Assembly: GCA_934277975.1 (NCBI GenBank)
Contig: CAKQWE010000004.1
Coordinates: 32,548-96,547 of the forward strand
Direction of reading: 5' to 3'
Source: an uncultured Spirochaetales bacterium
GTDB lineage: Bacteria > Spirochaetota > Spirochaetia > Sphaerochaetales > Sphaerochaetaceae
DNA length: 64,000 bases
The notes under the pieces were generated by a model. The model did no database searches and was not told where the DNA came from. It saw nothing but the letters and a program-made list of their open reading frames with translations. Shown here piece after piece: positions 8,452 through 17,188 of this stretch (positions within the stretch are counted from its first letter, which is position 1; each line of letters opens with the position of its first letter). The position numbers and the translations under genes are program-made.

Positions 8452-8757
8452 ATGAAAAAGAAAAGTGTTGCGTATTTGCTATGGCTTTTGGTCGGTATTT
8501 TTGGAGGCCATTGTTTCTATTTGGGCAAAGTAGGGAAAGGCGTTTTGTATTTATGTACAGGTGGTTTGTTTTTGATTGGTTGGCTCTTTGATCTTTTTTC
8601 ATTGGGTAATCAGGTTGATTTGTACAATGCTGTACATTTTGGAGGTGGAAACAGAAATTCAAATGTCAATGCAAACAGCAATGTTCAGAACATAACAATA
8701 AACGTACCTCCTTCGGTTCAGCCTACAACCCAAAATACGGAGAACCAATCAAAGTAG
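8452..8757 (+). CDS. TM2-domain membrane protein
   Basis: 101 residues. The TM2 domain covers residues 3-60: KSVAYLLWLLVGIFGGHCFYLGK, then GVLYLCTGGLFLIGWLFDLF, two hydrophobic segments with the conserved GG-H-FYLG and W..D motifs. The tail is low-complexity and Asn/Gln-rich (NRNSNVNANSNVQN) and ends in a Pro/Thr stretch. ATG 8452 has AAAAGGAG upstream. The function of bacterial TM2 proteins is unknown. It sits between the AlpA-like and ankyrin genes, all on the plus strand. Confidence 0.82.
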   Translation: MKKKSVAYLLWLLVGIFGGHCFYLGKVGKGVLYLCTGGLFLIGWLFDLFSLGNQVDLYNAVHFGGGNRNSNVNANSNVQNITINVPPSVQPTTQNTENQSK

Positions 8758-8767
8758 AGGTGTGGTG

Positions 8768-9544
8768 ATGAAAAAAGCAGTCATTGTCCTCTTGCTGATT
8801 TGCATGTGTCCATTGTTCGTGTTTTCAACTGGTTCTAAGCTGATTGACGCCATTGACAGCAATGCTGATGTTGAGACCATATCCAGTTTGGTGGAGATTT
8901 CGGATATTGATGCAACTGACTATTATGGGTGGAATACGTTGTGGCATGAGCTGATAAAAGGCGAATCCGCTTCCTCGGAGGTTGTTGAAATTCTTGTTTC
9001 TGCAGGTGTAGATACAAACGCAGGGAGATACTACGGTAGCTATTCTCCTCTTATGTATGCGCTATCGCAGTGTGGTAGTGACGTTGTATTGGAGCTCCTC
9101 AAAAGTGAAACTCTAGATGTAAACGTTCAGGATTCCTATGGAAAGAATGCTTTGTTCTACGAATTGGCAAAGAAGGAGAAGGCTTCAATTGAAATTGTAA
9201 ATGGTTTGATTGATAAGGGAATTGATTGCAATGTAGGAAACTTCTGGGGGTATCCTCCTCTCATTTATGCGATAACTCTCTGCAGTGATGAGATTGTAAT
9301 GGGAATCCTCAGAAGCGATACGATTGACGTAAATATTTCTGATTCCTATGGCAGAAGTGCCTTGTTTTCGGAACTGACAAAGAATGGTGAGTGTTCAGTG
9401 GAGGTCGTAACGCTTTTGATGGAAAAAGGCGCCAATCCAAATGCAGGTAGTTATTGGGGGTATTCTCCTGTTGATTACGCTCAATATAACTGTTCCAACG
9501 CTGTTTTCAAGGTTTTGAAGAAATATCAGAAAAACTATAACTGA
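8768..9544 (+). CDS. Exported ankyrin-repeat protein
   Basis: 258 residues. Signal peptide KKAVIVLLLICMCPLFVFST is followed by ankyrin-type repeats. These form two longer modules of about 72 residues that recur (DSYGKNALFYELAKKEKAS, DSYGRSALFSELTKNGECS), each pairing SSEVVEILVSAGVDTNAG-type helices with YSPLMYALSQCGSDVVLELL-type helices. GTG codons at 8762 and 8765 also lie in frame; ATG 8768 is favoured by GAGG 7 nt upstream. The stop of the TM2 gene is 10 nt away. Periplasmic or surface binding is inferred; partners are unknown. Confidence 0.82.
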   Translation: MKKAVIVLLLICMCPLFVFSTGSKLIDAIDSNADVETISSLVEISDIDATDYYGWNTLWHELIKGESASSEVVEILVSAGVDTNAGRYYGSYSPLMYALSQCGSDVVLELLKSETLDVNVQDSYGKNALFYELAKKEKASIEIVNGLIDKGIDCNVGNFWGYPPLIYAITLCSDEIVMGILRSDTIDVNISDSYGRSALFSELTKNGECSVEVVTLLMEKGANPNAGSYWGYSPVDYAQYNCSNAVFKVLKKYQKNYN

Positions 9545-9559
9545 TGCAAGGAGTGTAAA

Positions 9560-10030
9560 ATGAAAAACAAAGTACAGAGTCTGGTTTTGCTCGTAATGAC
9601 TGTAGTTCTCTGTGTTCTACTGATTCCATCTTTTGGACTTGGAAATGTCGATAAGTTAATTGAAACAGGTATGCCTTATGAGAATCTTATTGGGGAGATT
9701 GTTGCATACCTTGCAAAGAAGAACCATGCTGGAGAGATGACATATGGCGAACTCTTGAGGCAAATGAGCATTATTCAGGTGATTGGTATTCTCGTACAGA
9801 TTGCAGTATGCATATTGTCATTTGTGTTTGCCCAGAAAAACAAGAAGATTCCTCTTTCAGGTCTGATCATCATTCTTCTTTCAATTTGCCAAATCAACAT
9901 ACATGGAACTTCAAATGCTTTTATGCTCCTGTCTTTGATTCCTGTGGTTCTGACGGTAGTCTATTTGATTTCCAGAAGGATTGAACTTAAGAGGACAAAG
10001 AAAAACGAAGAGCAGTTGTGTGAGCAATGA
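9560..10030 (+). CDS. Hypothetical four-helix membrane protein
   Basis: 156 residues, not recognised. Hydrophobic segments are at about residues 7-27, 72-93, 98-116 and 119-138, separated by a soluble loop (NVDKLIETGMPYENLIGEIVAYLAKKNHAGEM). The C-terminus is charged (RRIELKRTKKNEEQL). SD AAGGAG precedes ATG 9560 and the last 4 nt overlap the next gene, so the two are probably co-expressed. No catalytic motif is visible. Confidence 0.7.
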   Translation: MKNKVQSLVLLVMTVVLCVLLIPSFGLGNVDKLIETGMPYENLIGEIVAYLAKKNHAGEMTYGELLRQMSIIQVIGILVQIAVCILSFVFAQKNKKIPLSGLIIILLSICQINIHGTSNAFMLLSLIPVVLTVVYLISRRIELKRTKKNEEQLCEQ

Positions 10031-10605
10031 GCAAGAAAGTTGTTTTGGTTTTGCAGGCTTTGTTGTTACTTGTTCTTTCTGTAGGATGCTTCAGAAAAGA
10101 GATCGCAGGTGCATACGCTCATGCAATCAAGGCAACAACAGATTATGTCATTGACACTGCAAAGACATTGACGACAAGTGAAGCGAACCATAACACAGAA
10201 AGCCAAATACAATCTGGAGGGACAAAAACGACAGATTCCGAATGGATAGGAAAATATGGGTTCAGTGAGACGACATACGAATACTTCATTGGCTTGGAGC
10301 TTGAAGCTGCAAATGTTGATAAGGAGTCAGATGAATATGATGTTTACGTTTCAATGATAAAACAGGTTTATCCATACTCTGCTTTGGAACAGTCGTTTGG
10401 AGGTGTAGGCTTCTACTTCGAGTATAAGGGAGATGACTATTTATGGGGTGGAACGAATCAGTCAGAGACACCTCTTGACTTAATACGGATAGACGGGGAC
10501 GGGAAGGTGTCCTCTGCGACATCCTCAACCTGTTACGGAAGATTCTTGGATTCTGTTTTTTGGGTGAATTTCGATAGCCTTGAAATTCCTTTTACAAAAA
10601 TTTGA
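10027..10605 (+). CDS. Hypothetical lipoprotein
   Basis: 192 residues, family not recognised. The N-terminus KKVVLVLQALLLLVLSVGC is a lipoprotein signal with Cys about residue 20. A Thr/Ser-rich linker follows, then a compact acidic domain (WIGKYGFSETTYEYFIGLELEAANVDKE, VGFYFEYKGDDYLWGG). ATG 10027 overlaps the previous stop by 4 nt (ATGA). It is the last gene of the AT-rich accessory block and is followed by a terminator. Confidence 0.7.
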   Translation: MSKKVVLVLQALLLLVLSVGCFRKEIAGAYAHAIKATTDYVIDTAKTLTTSEANHNTESQIQSGGTKTTDSEWIGKYGFSETTYEYFIGLELEAANVDKESDEYDVYVSMIKQVYPYSALEQSFGGVGFYFEYKGDDYLWGGTNQSETPLDLIRIDGDGKVSSATSSTCYGRFLDSVFWVNFDSLEIPFTKI

Positions 10606-10621
10606 TGTTGTAAGAAATCTA

Positions 10622-10657
10622 TACAAAAGCCGTTTGATAGTGTATTTGGTGCTCTCC
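10622..10657. terminator. Rho-independent terminator, probably bidirectional
   Basis: AAAAGCCGTTTG pairs with CAAGCGGCTTTT (one G-T pair) and is flanked by A and T runs. It lies between convergent transcription units (lipoprotein on plus, rpiB on minus). Confidence 0.75.
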
Positions 10658-10722
10658 AAGCGGCTTTTGTTTGTATGGTGAAAGTGTTTTAAGATTAGAG
10701 ATAGCAGAACAAAGTTCGGTTT

Positions 10723-11166
10723 CTATTCCTCCAACGCCATCATCTTGGCGCGGCGGCGGACGTGGCGTTCGTCCATTGAGACATCGGCGTTGATGTAGGA
10801 GTCGAGCATGTCGAGGACGGGCTGTGGGTAGTCTATGCGGCCGCCAAAGGCTATGAAGTTGGCATCGTTGTGCTCCTTGCACATGGCAGCGGCGTAGCAG
10901 TTCTGGGGGAGAGCGCATCTTATGCCGTCTATCTTGTTTGCACATATTGAGATGCCAATGCCGGTCCCGCAGCAGAGCACTCCAAATTCATAGATGCCTT
11001 TCTTGAACTCCTCGCATGCGGCCTTTGCCATGTCAGGGTAGTCAACGGATACTGGTTCCCCTATGCCAAGATAGTTGACTTCAAAGCCTTGTTTCTTCAG
11101 ATGCTCCACTATTGATGCCGTGAGCTCCACGGCTCCCTGATCATTTGCAACTACGACCTTCTTCAT
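10723..11166 (-). CDS. rpiB: Ribose-5-phosphate isomerase B / RpiB-LacAB family sugar-phosphate isomerase
   Basis: 147 residues. It interconverts ribose-5-phosphate and ribulose-5-phosphate in the pentose phosphate pathway. CCGTGIGISICANKIDGIR carries the catalytic Cys of the family, and EHNDANFIAFGGR carries the His used in ring opening. The N-terminal motif usually read as (G/S)DHAG is NDQGA here, so the Asp is kept but the adjacent His is Gln. This could alter the substrate (allose-, galactose- or ribose-phosphate). The gene has a good minus-strand SD (GGAGG) and lies just downstream of rel in the same orientation, but operon membership is not certain. Confidence 0.88.
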   Translation of the reverse strand: MKKVVVANDQGAVELTASIVEHLKKQGFEVNYLGIGEPVSVDYPDMAKAACEEFKKGIYEFGVLCCGTGIGISICANKIDGIRCALPQNCYAAAMCKEHNDANFIAFGGRIDYPQPVLDMLDSYINADVSMDERHVRRRAKMMALEE

Positions 11167-11236
11167 GACGAACCTCCGTTTGGAATTATGTCTCTTGGAA
11201 TGATGCTACTTGAGACGACTCCAGCCTCAATGATAC

Positions 11237-13282
11237 CTAATTCATGGGTGCAGGGGCAATCTTTATCACGTTTGGAATGTTCCGTATGGATTTGACGACC
11301 TTCTTGAACGACTCCTCGTTGTCGCATTCCACAGTGAACGTTCCAACAAGGTTCCCCATTTCATCGTCTATGAGGCTGCCTGCCACCAGGTGTCCTGAGT
11401 GGTTGCGAAGGGCCCCTTCTATTTCACTGAACAGGTCCTGGGTGCGTTTGCTTGTCACCATGAAGCGGCGGGTGACGGTCTCTGCAGCGGTCTCCCATTC
11501 GACATCTATCTTGCGCTGGTCAATCTCAGACATGTGTGCAAGGTTTGGGCAGTCGGCCTTGTGTACGATGATTCCTCGTCCGCGCGATATGTAGCCAACG
11601 ATTGCATCTCCAGGGACGGGGTTGCAGCACTGGGCTATGCTTATCATTATGTTGCGGTTCTTGGCAACTGTTATGGTGCTCTTCGTGCTGTCGTTGTTGA
11701 CCTGACGCACTATGTCGCTGTCTGCAAGTTCCTGTGGTGCCGGTACTGCAGGTTCGCTTGCTATGGCGGCTTCTACGTCCTTCTTGTGCGCTATGATGTT
11801 CTTCTCTATGAGAAGGTTCTCGTCGTACTTGTTCAGCCATGCCCTTATCTTCCTGCGTGCACTCGTTGTGTGGGCGTATTTGAGCCAGGAGACCCTTGGG
11901 TGGGCGTTCTTCTGGGTGATTATCTCTATGACTTGGGTGTTCTGAAGAGGTTGTCCAAGTGGGATTATGGAGCCGTTGGCCTTTGCACTTACGGTCTGGT
12001 TTCCAATCTCAGTATGTATCGTGTATGCAAAGTCAAGGGCGGTGGCCCCCACAGGAAGCTCTATGGCCTGTCCCTTTGGGGTGAACACGTAGATGGTGTC
12101 CTTCAAAAGTTCGCTCTTTATGTCGTCCATGAAGGATTCGCTCTGCTCAATCTCGTTGTTCCAGGTCTTGAGCTTGGAGGCTATTCTGGAAAGCTGCTGG
12201 CTGTCCATGTTCACCCAGCTCTGGCTTGACTGAGCCCCTCCAAGGCTTGCCTTGTAGACCCAGTGGGATGCAACACCGTACTCTGCTATCTGATCCATCT
12301 CGTAGGTGCGGATCTGGACTTCGAGGATCACGCCGTTCATCGTCATTATGGTGGTGTGCAGGCTTTGGTAGTTGTTGGCCTTTGGCATGGCTATGTAGTC
12401 CTTGAAACGGCCTTCCATAGGTGGCCATAGCTGGTGGATTATTCCAACCAAGGTGTAGCATTCAGGCACGGTGTTGCATATCACCCTAACTCCAAGGATG
12501 TCGAAGATCTCGTCTATCTCCTTGCGGCGTTTCTTCATCTTCATGTAGATGGAGTAGGTGTGCTTGGAGCGGGATGTTATCTTTATGCCCTTGATTCCCG
12601 CATCTATGCAGGCATTGGATATCTTCTTCTTTATGGTTTCAAGGTACTTGTCGAACTCTCCCTGCTTGGAAAGCAGGTAGTCCTGTATGTACTGGTAGGT
12701 GTCCGGCTTGAGCGTCTTGAGACTAAGGTCTTCGAGCTCAGCCTTCATCCATGAAATGCCCAAGCGGTCTGCAAGCGGTGCATATATGTCAAGACAGTCG
12801 CTTGCTATTTCCTTGGCCCTTGTGGGGTCCATGTACTGGAGCGTTCGCATGTTGTGCAGTTTGTCCGCGAGCTTGATTATTATGACAGGCATGTTCTTGC
12901 TCGTTGCAATGAACATCTTCCTTATGGTCTCGGCCTCCTGTGCGCTCTTGGACAGGTTCTTGATGTTTGCAATCTTGGTCACACCCTGAACGAGCTCGCA
13001 CACGTTCCTGCCAAAGAGCTCCGTTAGGTTCTCCTCGGACGTATCCGTGTCCTCTATGACATCGTGCAGCAGGCCTGCACACACGGTATCTGCATCCATG
13101 TTCATCTGGATGAGGGTCTCGGCGACCGCAAGTGGGTGGATTATGTACGGCTCTCCGCTCTTTCGTTTCTGGTTCTCATGTTTGAGGTTCGCATAGTAGG
13201 CGGCTTTCTCTATCTTGTCATGGTCCTCCTGCGAGTACTTGGTGACCTTTTGCATGAATCTTTTTACAAGCTCTTCGTACAT
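11237..13282 (-). CDS. rel: Bifunctional (p)ppGpp synthetase/hydrolase, RelA/SpoT family
   Basis: 681 residues, full length. In order: an HD hydrolase domain with HPLAVAETL, GLLHDVIEDTD and KLADKLHNMRTL (about residues 45-150); a synthetase domain with YSIYMKMKKR, RVICNTVPECY, RFKDYIAMPK, NYQSLHTT and EVQIRT (about 240-350); a TGS domain from VFTPKGQAIELPVGATALDFAY (about 395-455); a Cys/His motif CCNPVPGD...HKADCPNL; and a C-terminal ACT domain. Key residues of both catalytic sites are present, so it should make and degrade the alarmone. ATG 13282 has AGGAAGG upstream. It follows prfA-prmC on the minus strand. Confidence 0.95.
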   Translation of the reverse strand: MYEELVKRFMQKVTKYSQEDHDKIEKAAYYANLKHENQKRKSGEPYIIHPLAVAETLIQMNMDADTVCAGLLHDVIEDTDTSEENLTELFGRNVCELVQGVTKIANIKNLSKSAQEAETIRKMFIATSKNMPVIIIKLADKLHNMRTLQYMDPTRAKEIASDCLDIYAPLADRLGISWMKAELEDLSLKTLKPDTYQYIQDYLLSKQGEFDKYLETIKKKISNACIDAGIKGIKITSRSKHTYSIYMKMKKRRKEIDEIFDILGVRVICNTVPECYTLVGIIHQLWPPMEGRFKDYIAMPKANNYQSLHTTIMTMNGVILEVQIRTYEMDQIAEYGVASHWVYKASLGGAQSSQSWVNMDSQQLSRIASKLKTWNNEIEQSESFMDDIKSELLKDTIYVFTPKGQAIELPVGATALDFAYTIHTEIGNQTVSAKANGSIIPLGQPLQNTQVIEIITQKNAHPRVSWLKYAHTTSARRKIRAWLNKYDENLLIEKNIIAHKKDVEAAIASEPAVPAPQELADSDIVRQVNNDSTKSTITVAKNRNIMISIAQCCNPVPGDAIVGYISRGRGIIVHKADCPNLAHMSEIDQRKIDVEWETAAETVTRRFMVTSKRTQDLFSEIEGALRNHSGHLVAGSLIDDEMGNLVGTFTVECDNEESFKKVVKSIRNIPNVIKIAPAPMN

Positions 13283-13343
13283 ACCAACCTTCCTGACTGC
13301 TTATGTGTATCGAGGGACTTTGAATCCGTCCGTCATTCTACTG

Positions 13344-14288
13344 TTAAATCCTTCCCATGACCACTCTGTCACGCCCGCCAAGGTCCTTTTCCACGGACAC
13401 GTCAACAAAACCCGCATCCAGGAACATCTTCTTCACGGCATCCCCTTGGTCAAAACCGATTTCCATGAGCATCCAGCCATTGGCTGTGATATGTGCCGGT
13501 GCGGCCTTAACTATACGTTCAATGACGCCAAGGCCGTTGTTGCCTCCATCAAGGGCCAGAGCCGGTTCTTTCCTAACCTGTCTGTCCAAGGTTGGAATCA
13601 CGTCGCTTCTTATATACGGAGGGTTCGTCACTATGATGTCGAAGCGTGAGGCATTGACTGTTGAGAAGAGGTCTCCGGTGACTACATTCCAACAGACTTT
13701 TGAGTGTTTGCAACCGTCACCCAGAATGTTCAAAGCGTTCTGTCTGCACACAGTTGCAGCATCCTCTGAGATGTCTGAGAGGGTGAGGTCTATGATGTCG
13801 CCTTGACTGCATTCTGAGGGTTCCGGAACAAAAAGCTCCATTGCCAACGCCTTGGCCAGCGATATCCCTATGCAGCCCGTGCCGCAGCACAGGTCCAGAA
13901 TCGACAACAATGGCCTGTTTGCAGGGCTGTACGCAATATTATCGGTCTTGTGTTGGATTATAGGCTTTGATTTTGAGATTGCGTGTTCGACGAGGACCTC
14001 TGTGTCGGCACGGGGGATGAGGGTGCTTTCGTTGACGAGAAAGTCATCCATGAAGAAGCCCCTGTGGCCTGTGATGTATGCAACCGGGGTGCCTTCCTTG
14101 CGGCGACGGACCATTTCGAGTATGCGCTGTGCATCCAAAGAGGGGACTTCGTGCGGGCCTTTGAGCATGAAGGCGCTGTCATCAAGTCCAAGTGCGTCCT
14201 GGATGATGATGCGTGCATCCAATACGGGGGTGTCGCTTGCGCTTCCTATGGTATGGGAACACTCTCGATACAGTTGGTCGAGTGTCAC
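13344..14288 (-). CDS. prmC: Peptide chain release factor N5-glutamine methyltransferase
   Basis: 314 residues. It methylates the Gln of the GGQ motif in release factors. The N-terminal helical domain is followed by a class I SAM fold: LDLCCGTGCIGISLA binds SAM and TNPPYI is the catalytic motif for amide methylation. The C-terminus GGRDRVVMGR is typical. The start is GTG 14288, overlapping the stop of prfA by 4 nt (GTGA), so translation is coupled to that of its substrate. The insert between the SAM motif and NPPY (FVPEPSECSQGD) is longer than in the E. coli protein. Confidence 0.94.
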   Translation of the reverse strand: MTLDQLYRECSHTIGSASDTPVLDARIIIQDALGLDDSAFMLKGPHEVPSLDAQRILEMVRRRKEGTPVAYITGHRGFFMDDFLVNESTLIPRADTEVLVEHAISKSKPIIQHKTDNIAYSPANRPLLSILDLCCGTGCIGISLAKALAMELFVPEPSECSQGDIIDLTLSDISEDAATVCRQNALNILGDGCKHSKVCWNVVTGDLFSTVNASRFDIIVTNPPYIRSDVIPTLDRQVRKEPALALDGGNNGLGVIERIVKAAPAHITANGWMLMEIGFDQGDAVKKMFLDAGFVDVSVEKDLGGRDRVVMGRI

Positions 14289-15349
14289 TGCGCTTCCTTG
14301 AGGGCTTCTTCGCCTGCGGCTATCTTGAGGGCCTCCACGACGTCTTCAAGGTGGCCTTCCATGATGAGGTCAAGCTTGTAGAGCGTGAGGTTTATCCTGT
14401 GGTCGGTGAGCCTGTTCTGGGGGAAGTTGTACGTGCGTATGCGTTCGCTGCGGTCTCCGCTTCCAACCTGGCTCTTGCGTTCCTCTGCACGTTCCTTGGC
14501 CTTCCTTCCGGCTTCGATGTCGTACAGCCTTGAACGCAGGACCCTCATGGCCTCGGCTTTGTTCTGGAGCTGTGACTTCTGGTTCTGGCATATCACAACG
14601 AGTCCTGTTGGGATGTGTGTGATCCTCACGGCGCTTTCAGTTGTGTTGACGCACTGTCCGCCGGGGCCGCCTGCACGCATGACGTCTATGCGAAGGTCCT
14701 CCTGTCGGATTTCGACTTCCGTTTCCTCCGCTTCAGGAAGGACTGCAACAGTCACGGCTGACGTGTGTATCCTGCCGCCGCTTTCGGTCTCCGGAACCCT
14801 TTGGACACGGTGGACGCCGCTTTCCCATCTAAGCGAGCCATAGACGTCCTTGCCTGAGATGGAGACGATCACTTCCTTGTAGCCTCCAAGTTCCGTTGCG
14901 TTGGAGCTTATCTCTTCAAGCTTCCAGTGCATGGACTCGGCATAGTACGAGTACATCCTATAGAGGTCTGCTGCAAAGAGGGCCGCTTCCTCTCCACCCG
15001 TACCGGCCCTTATCTCCATGATTATGTTCTTGCCTTCCATTGGATCCGGTGGGACGAGTAGCATCTTGCAGCGCTTCTGAGTCTGCTCGATCCTTTCCTT
15101 GAGACCCGGAATCTCCTCTTTGGCCATCTCTGCAATCTCTGGGTCGCTCTCCTTGGAAAGGGCTTCGTTGTCCTTGAGCTCTTCGGTCAAGGCCTTGAGA
15201 TTCGTCAGTTCCTCAACGATTGGTACAAGGCGGCTTCTTTCCTGCATGAGGTTCTTGTAGGCGGACATGTCCTTCATGACATTAGGGTCCGATAGCTTTG
15301 TGTCCAGCTCCTCGAGCTGTCCTTTGAATTCGTCTAGCTTCTCTATCAT
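14285..15349 (-). CDS. prfA: Peptide chain release factor 1
   Basis: 354 residues, usual RF1 length. It recognises UAA and UAG and triggers peptide release. RAGGPGGQCVNTTESAVRITH contains the catalytic GGQ, and VQRVPETESGGRIHTS contains the P-x-T codon-recognition tripeptide that separates RF1 from RF2 (which has SPF). It is the first gene of the prfA-prmC pair and starts 14 nt after the end of the XRE-cupin gene on the same strand. The annotated start (MIEKLDEFKGQLEELD) fits the family. Confidence 0.96.
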   Translation of the reverse strand: MIEKLDEFKGQLEELDTKLSDPNVMKDMSAYKNLMQERSRLVPIVEELTNLKALTEELKDNEALSKESDPEIAEMAKEEIPGLKERIEQTQKRCKMLLVPPDPMEGKNIIMEIRAGTGGEEAALFAADLYRMYSYYAESMHWKLEEISSNATELGGYKEVIVSISGKDVYGSLRWESGVHRVQRVPETESGGRIHTSAVTVAVLPEAEETEVEIRQEDLRIDVMRAGGPGGQCVNTTESAVRITHIPTGLVVICQNQKSQLQNKAEAMRVLRSRLYDIEAGRKAKERAEERKSQVGSGDRSERIRTYNFPQNRLTDHRINLTLYKLDLIMEGHLEDVVEALKIAAGEEALKEAQ

Positions 15350-15362
15350 TTCTTGGTGTACC

Positions 15363-15932
15363 TCATTTTTTGGTATACCTCACGACCATGTGGACCTCAG
15401 CCGGCTGGCTGCCGCTGTTTGCGATCGTATGGTCTACATCGCAGTGGTAGACAAGGAAATCCCCCTTCTTGAGGGTTGCGGAGTTCTCTCCCGCTGTGAC
15501 TGTGACCTGTCCCTTGAGGATTGTGAGGAACTCCTGCGTGCCGGGGTAGTGAGGCTCTGATGGAAGCTCCGTGCCTACAGGAAGCGTAAGGAGATACATC
15601 TCAAGCTCCTCAACCATGTTGAGAGGAGAGAGCACCTTTATGGTTACACCGTGGTCCACCATCTCAAGTGACGAGGCGCTCTTGGTTTCATTGGGGTTCA
15701 CGCTGAAAACCCTCTTTGGCAGTGCGTCCGTGCTTAGAAGCTCGTTGAGGTCCACCCCAAGGCCCTTTGCAATCTTCCATACCGTTGCCACGGTTGGGTT
15801 GACCTTGTCGGACTCTATCTGGCTCAGCATGGCCTTTGAGACGCCTGACTTCTCCGACAGCACGTTGAGAGTGAGTCCGCGATCGGTTCGCATCTTCTGT
15901 ATGTTCTTTCCTATCATTGGAGGGGCTTCCAT
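15363..15932 (-). CDS. XRE-family regulator with C-terminal cupin domain
   Basis: 189 residues. The HTH_3 domain covers residues 7-60 (GKNIQKMRTDRGLTLNVLSEKSGVSKAMLSQIESDKVNPTVATVWKIAKGLGV). A cupin_2 barrel follows (LPVGTELPSEPHYPGTQEFLTILKGQVTVTAG... DFLVYHCDVDHTI) with His/Glu residues that could hold a metal or ligand. Members of this class often repress amino-acid, polyamine or sugar catabolism and sense a small molecule through the cupin. AAGGAGAG lies 7 nt before ATG 15932 on the minus strand. It diverges from tdh-kbl, whose promoter overlaps two dyads, so control of threonine catabolism is the simplest inference. Confidence 0.88.
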   Translation of the reverse strand: MEAPPMIGKNIQKMRTDRGLTLNVLSEKSGVSKAMLSQIESDKVNPTVATVWKIAKGLGVDLNELLSTDALPKRVFSVNPNETKSASSLEMVDHGVTIKVLSPLNMVEELEMYLLTLPVGTELPSEPHYPGTQEFLTILKGQVTVTAGENSATLKKGDFLVYHCDVDHTIANSGSQPAEVHMVVRYTKK

Positions 15933-16028
15933 GTTCTCTCTCCTTGGTCAGTGATTGGTCAGCAACAGGAACGTGTTTCCGGCGATTTCGTTTTGTCGCT
16001 GATTATCGCTGAAAGGCGTTCTTTTGTT

Positions 16029-16061
16029 TTGACATATCAAAATTCGTTCACTATACTGAAC
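16029..16061 (+). promoter_or_regulatory. tdh-kbl promoter with overlapping dyad operators
   Basis: TTGACA (16029-16034), N17, TATACT (16052-16057) is a near-consensus sigma-70 promoter. TTGA-CATA-TCAA (16029-16040) covers the -35 and GTTCA-CTATAC-TGAAC (16046-16061) covers the -10. These are probable sites for the divergent XRE-cupin regulator. The leader to the GTG start is about 170 nt and holds a small GGGAC/GTCCC hairpin (16191-16205); no riboswitch was recognised in it. Confidence 0.72.
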
Positions 16062-16234
16062 TTCGTACGGACTTCACGTCCTTGCTCCGTTTGGCTTCGT
16101 TCTGGACGAGGTCTTGCGAAGACTTTGGCGCAGGGTCCGCATTTGGTCCAATTCTAGTGCCAACAGCTTTTGCTGTCAATGAATTACGAGGGGACATGGA
16201 GTCCCTGTATGCGAGGTTTCGTGGAGGCCCGTTT

Positions 16235-17185
16235 GTGAAGAACATTCTGGTTGTGGGCTCTTTAGGCCAACTTGGGTCTGAGATTGCCATTGGATTGAGG
16301 AGGAAATACGGAAGCGACAACGTTGTCCTTACCGATATCCGCGACGACGTCAACTTGGACCTTGTCCAGTGCGGCCCGTTCTACAAGATGGACAGCCGCG
16401 ACGGAGAAAAACTGCTTGAAGTCGTCAAGAAGCATAGGATAGATACCATATACCATTTGGCTGCAATACTTTCTGCAACTGCAGAGCGCAATCCACAGCG
16501 TGCATGGGACATAAACATGAACGGTCTCATAACATCTCTAGAGGTTGCACGTCAGGAGAAATGCGCCGTGTTCACGCCTTCCTCCATTGGAGCCTTTGGG
16601 CCTTCTACTCCAAAGCAGTATACCCCTCAGGATACGATACAGCGTCCAACCTCCATCTACGGTGTGTCCAAGGTGGCAGGCGAGCTTCTTTGCGACTACT
16701 ACTACCACAAGTACGATGTGGACACCCGTGGCGTACGCTTTCCAGGAGTGATAAGCAACATGACACCTCCAGGCGGCGGCACGACCGACTACGCCGTAGA
16801 CATCTACTATGCCGCCGTGGAGAAGCACCACTACGAGTGTTTCCTACGAAGCGACACGTACCTTGATATGATATACATGCCTGACGCAGTCAAGGCCGCA
16901 ATACAGGTCATGGAGGCCAATCCAGACAAACTTCGCCACAGAAACGCCTTCAATATAGCCTCCATGAGCTTCTGCCCGGAGGAGCAGGCCGCCTACATAA
17001 GGAATCTTATTCCCGATTTCACCATTGGCTACGAGATAGACCCCGTCAAGCAGGCCATAGCCGATTCCTGGCCCGATTGCCTTGAGGACTATGCAGCAAG
17101 GGTCGAATGGGGATGGAAGCCGGACTACGACTTGGAATCCATGACGGAGGACATGATCAAAACCATACAGGCAAGGAGGGGCTGA
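16235..17185 (+). CDS. tdh: L-threonine 3-dehydrogenase, short-chain (SDR/epimerase-like) type
   Basis: 316 residues. NAD-dependent oxidation of L-threonine to 2-amino-3-ketobutyrate. It is an extended SDR fold: nucleotide-binding GSLGQLG near residues 8-14, TDIRDD after strand 2, PSSIGAFGP with the active-site Ser/Thr, YGVSKVAGE with the catalytic Tyr and Lys, and RFPGVIS. The open frame extends to 16082, but GTG 16235 is chosen: GGAGG (16223-16227) is 7 nt upstream and the product then starts MKNILVVG, as SDR-type Tdh does. Kbl follows after 3 nt, confirming the pathway. Confidence 0.93.
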   Translation: MKNILVVGSLGQLGSEIAIGLRRKYGSDNVVLTDIRDDVNLDLVQCGPFYKMDSRDGEKLLEVVKKHRIDTIYHLAAILSATAERNPQRAWDINMNGLITSLEVARQEKCAVFTPSSIGAFGPSTPKQYTPQDTIQRPTSIYGVSKVAGELLCDYYYHKYDVDTRGVRFPGVISNMTPPGGGTTDYAVDIYYAAVEKHHYECFLRSDTYLDMIYMPDAVKAAIQVMEANPDKLRHRNAFNIASMSFCPEEQAAYIRNLIPDFTIGYEIDPVKQAIADSWPDCLEDYAARVEWGWKPDYDLESMTEDMIKTIQARRG

Positions 17186-17188
17186 GGT

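Noticed and set aside
16082..16234. Longer N-terminus for Tdh and a possible riboswitch in the leader
   Set aside because: GTG 16235 has a proper SD and gives the usual Rossmann start; no known riboswitch consensus was recognised in the leader.
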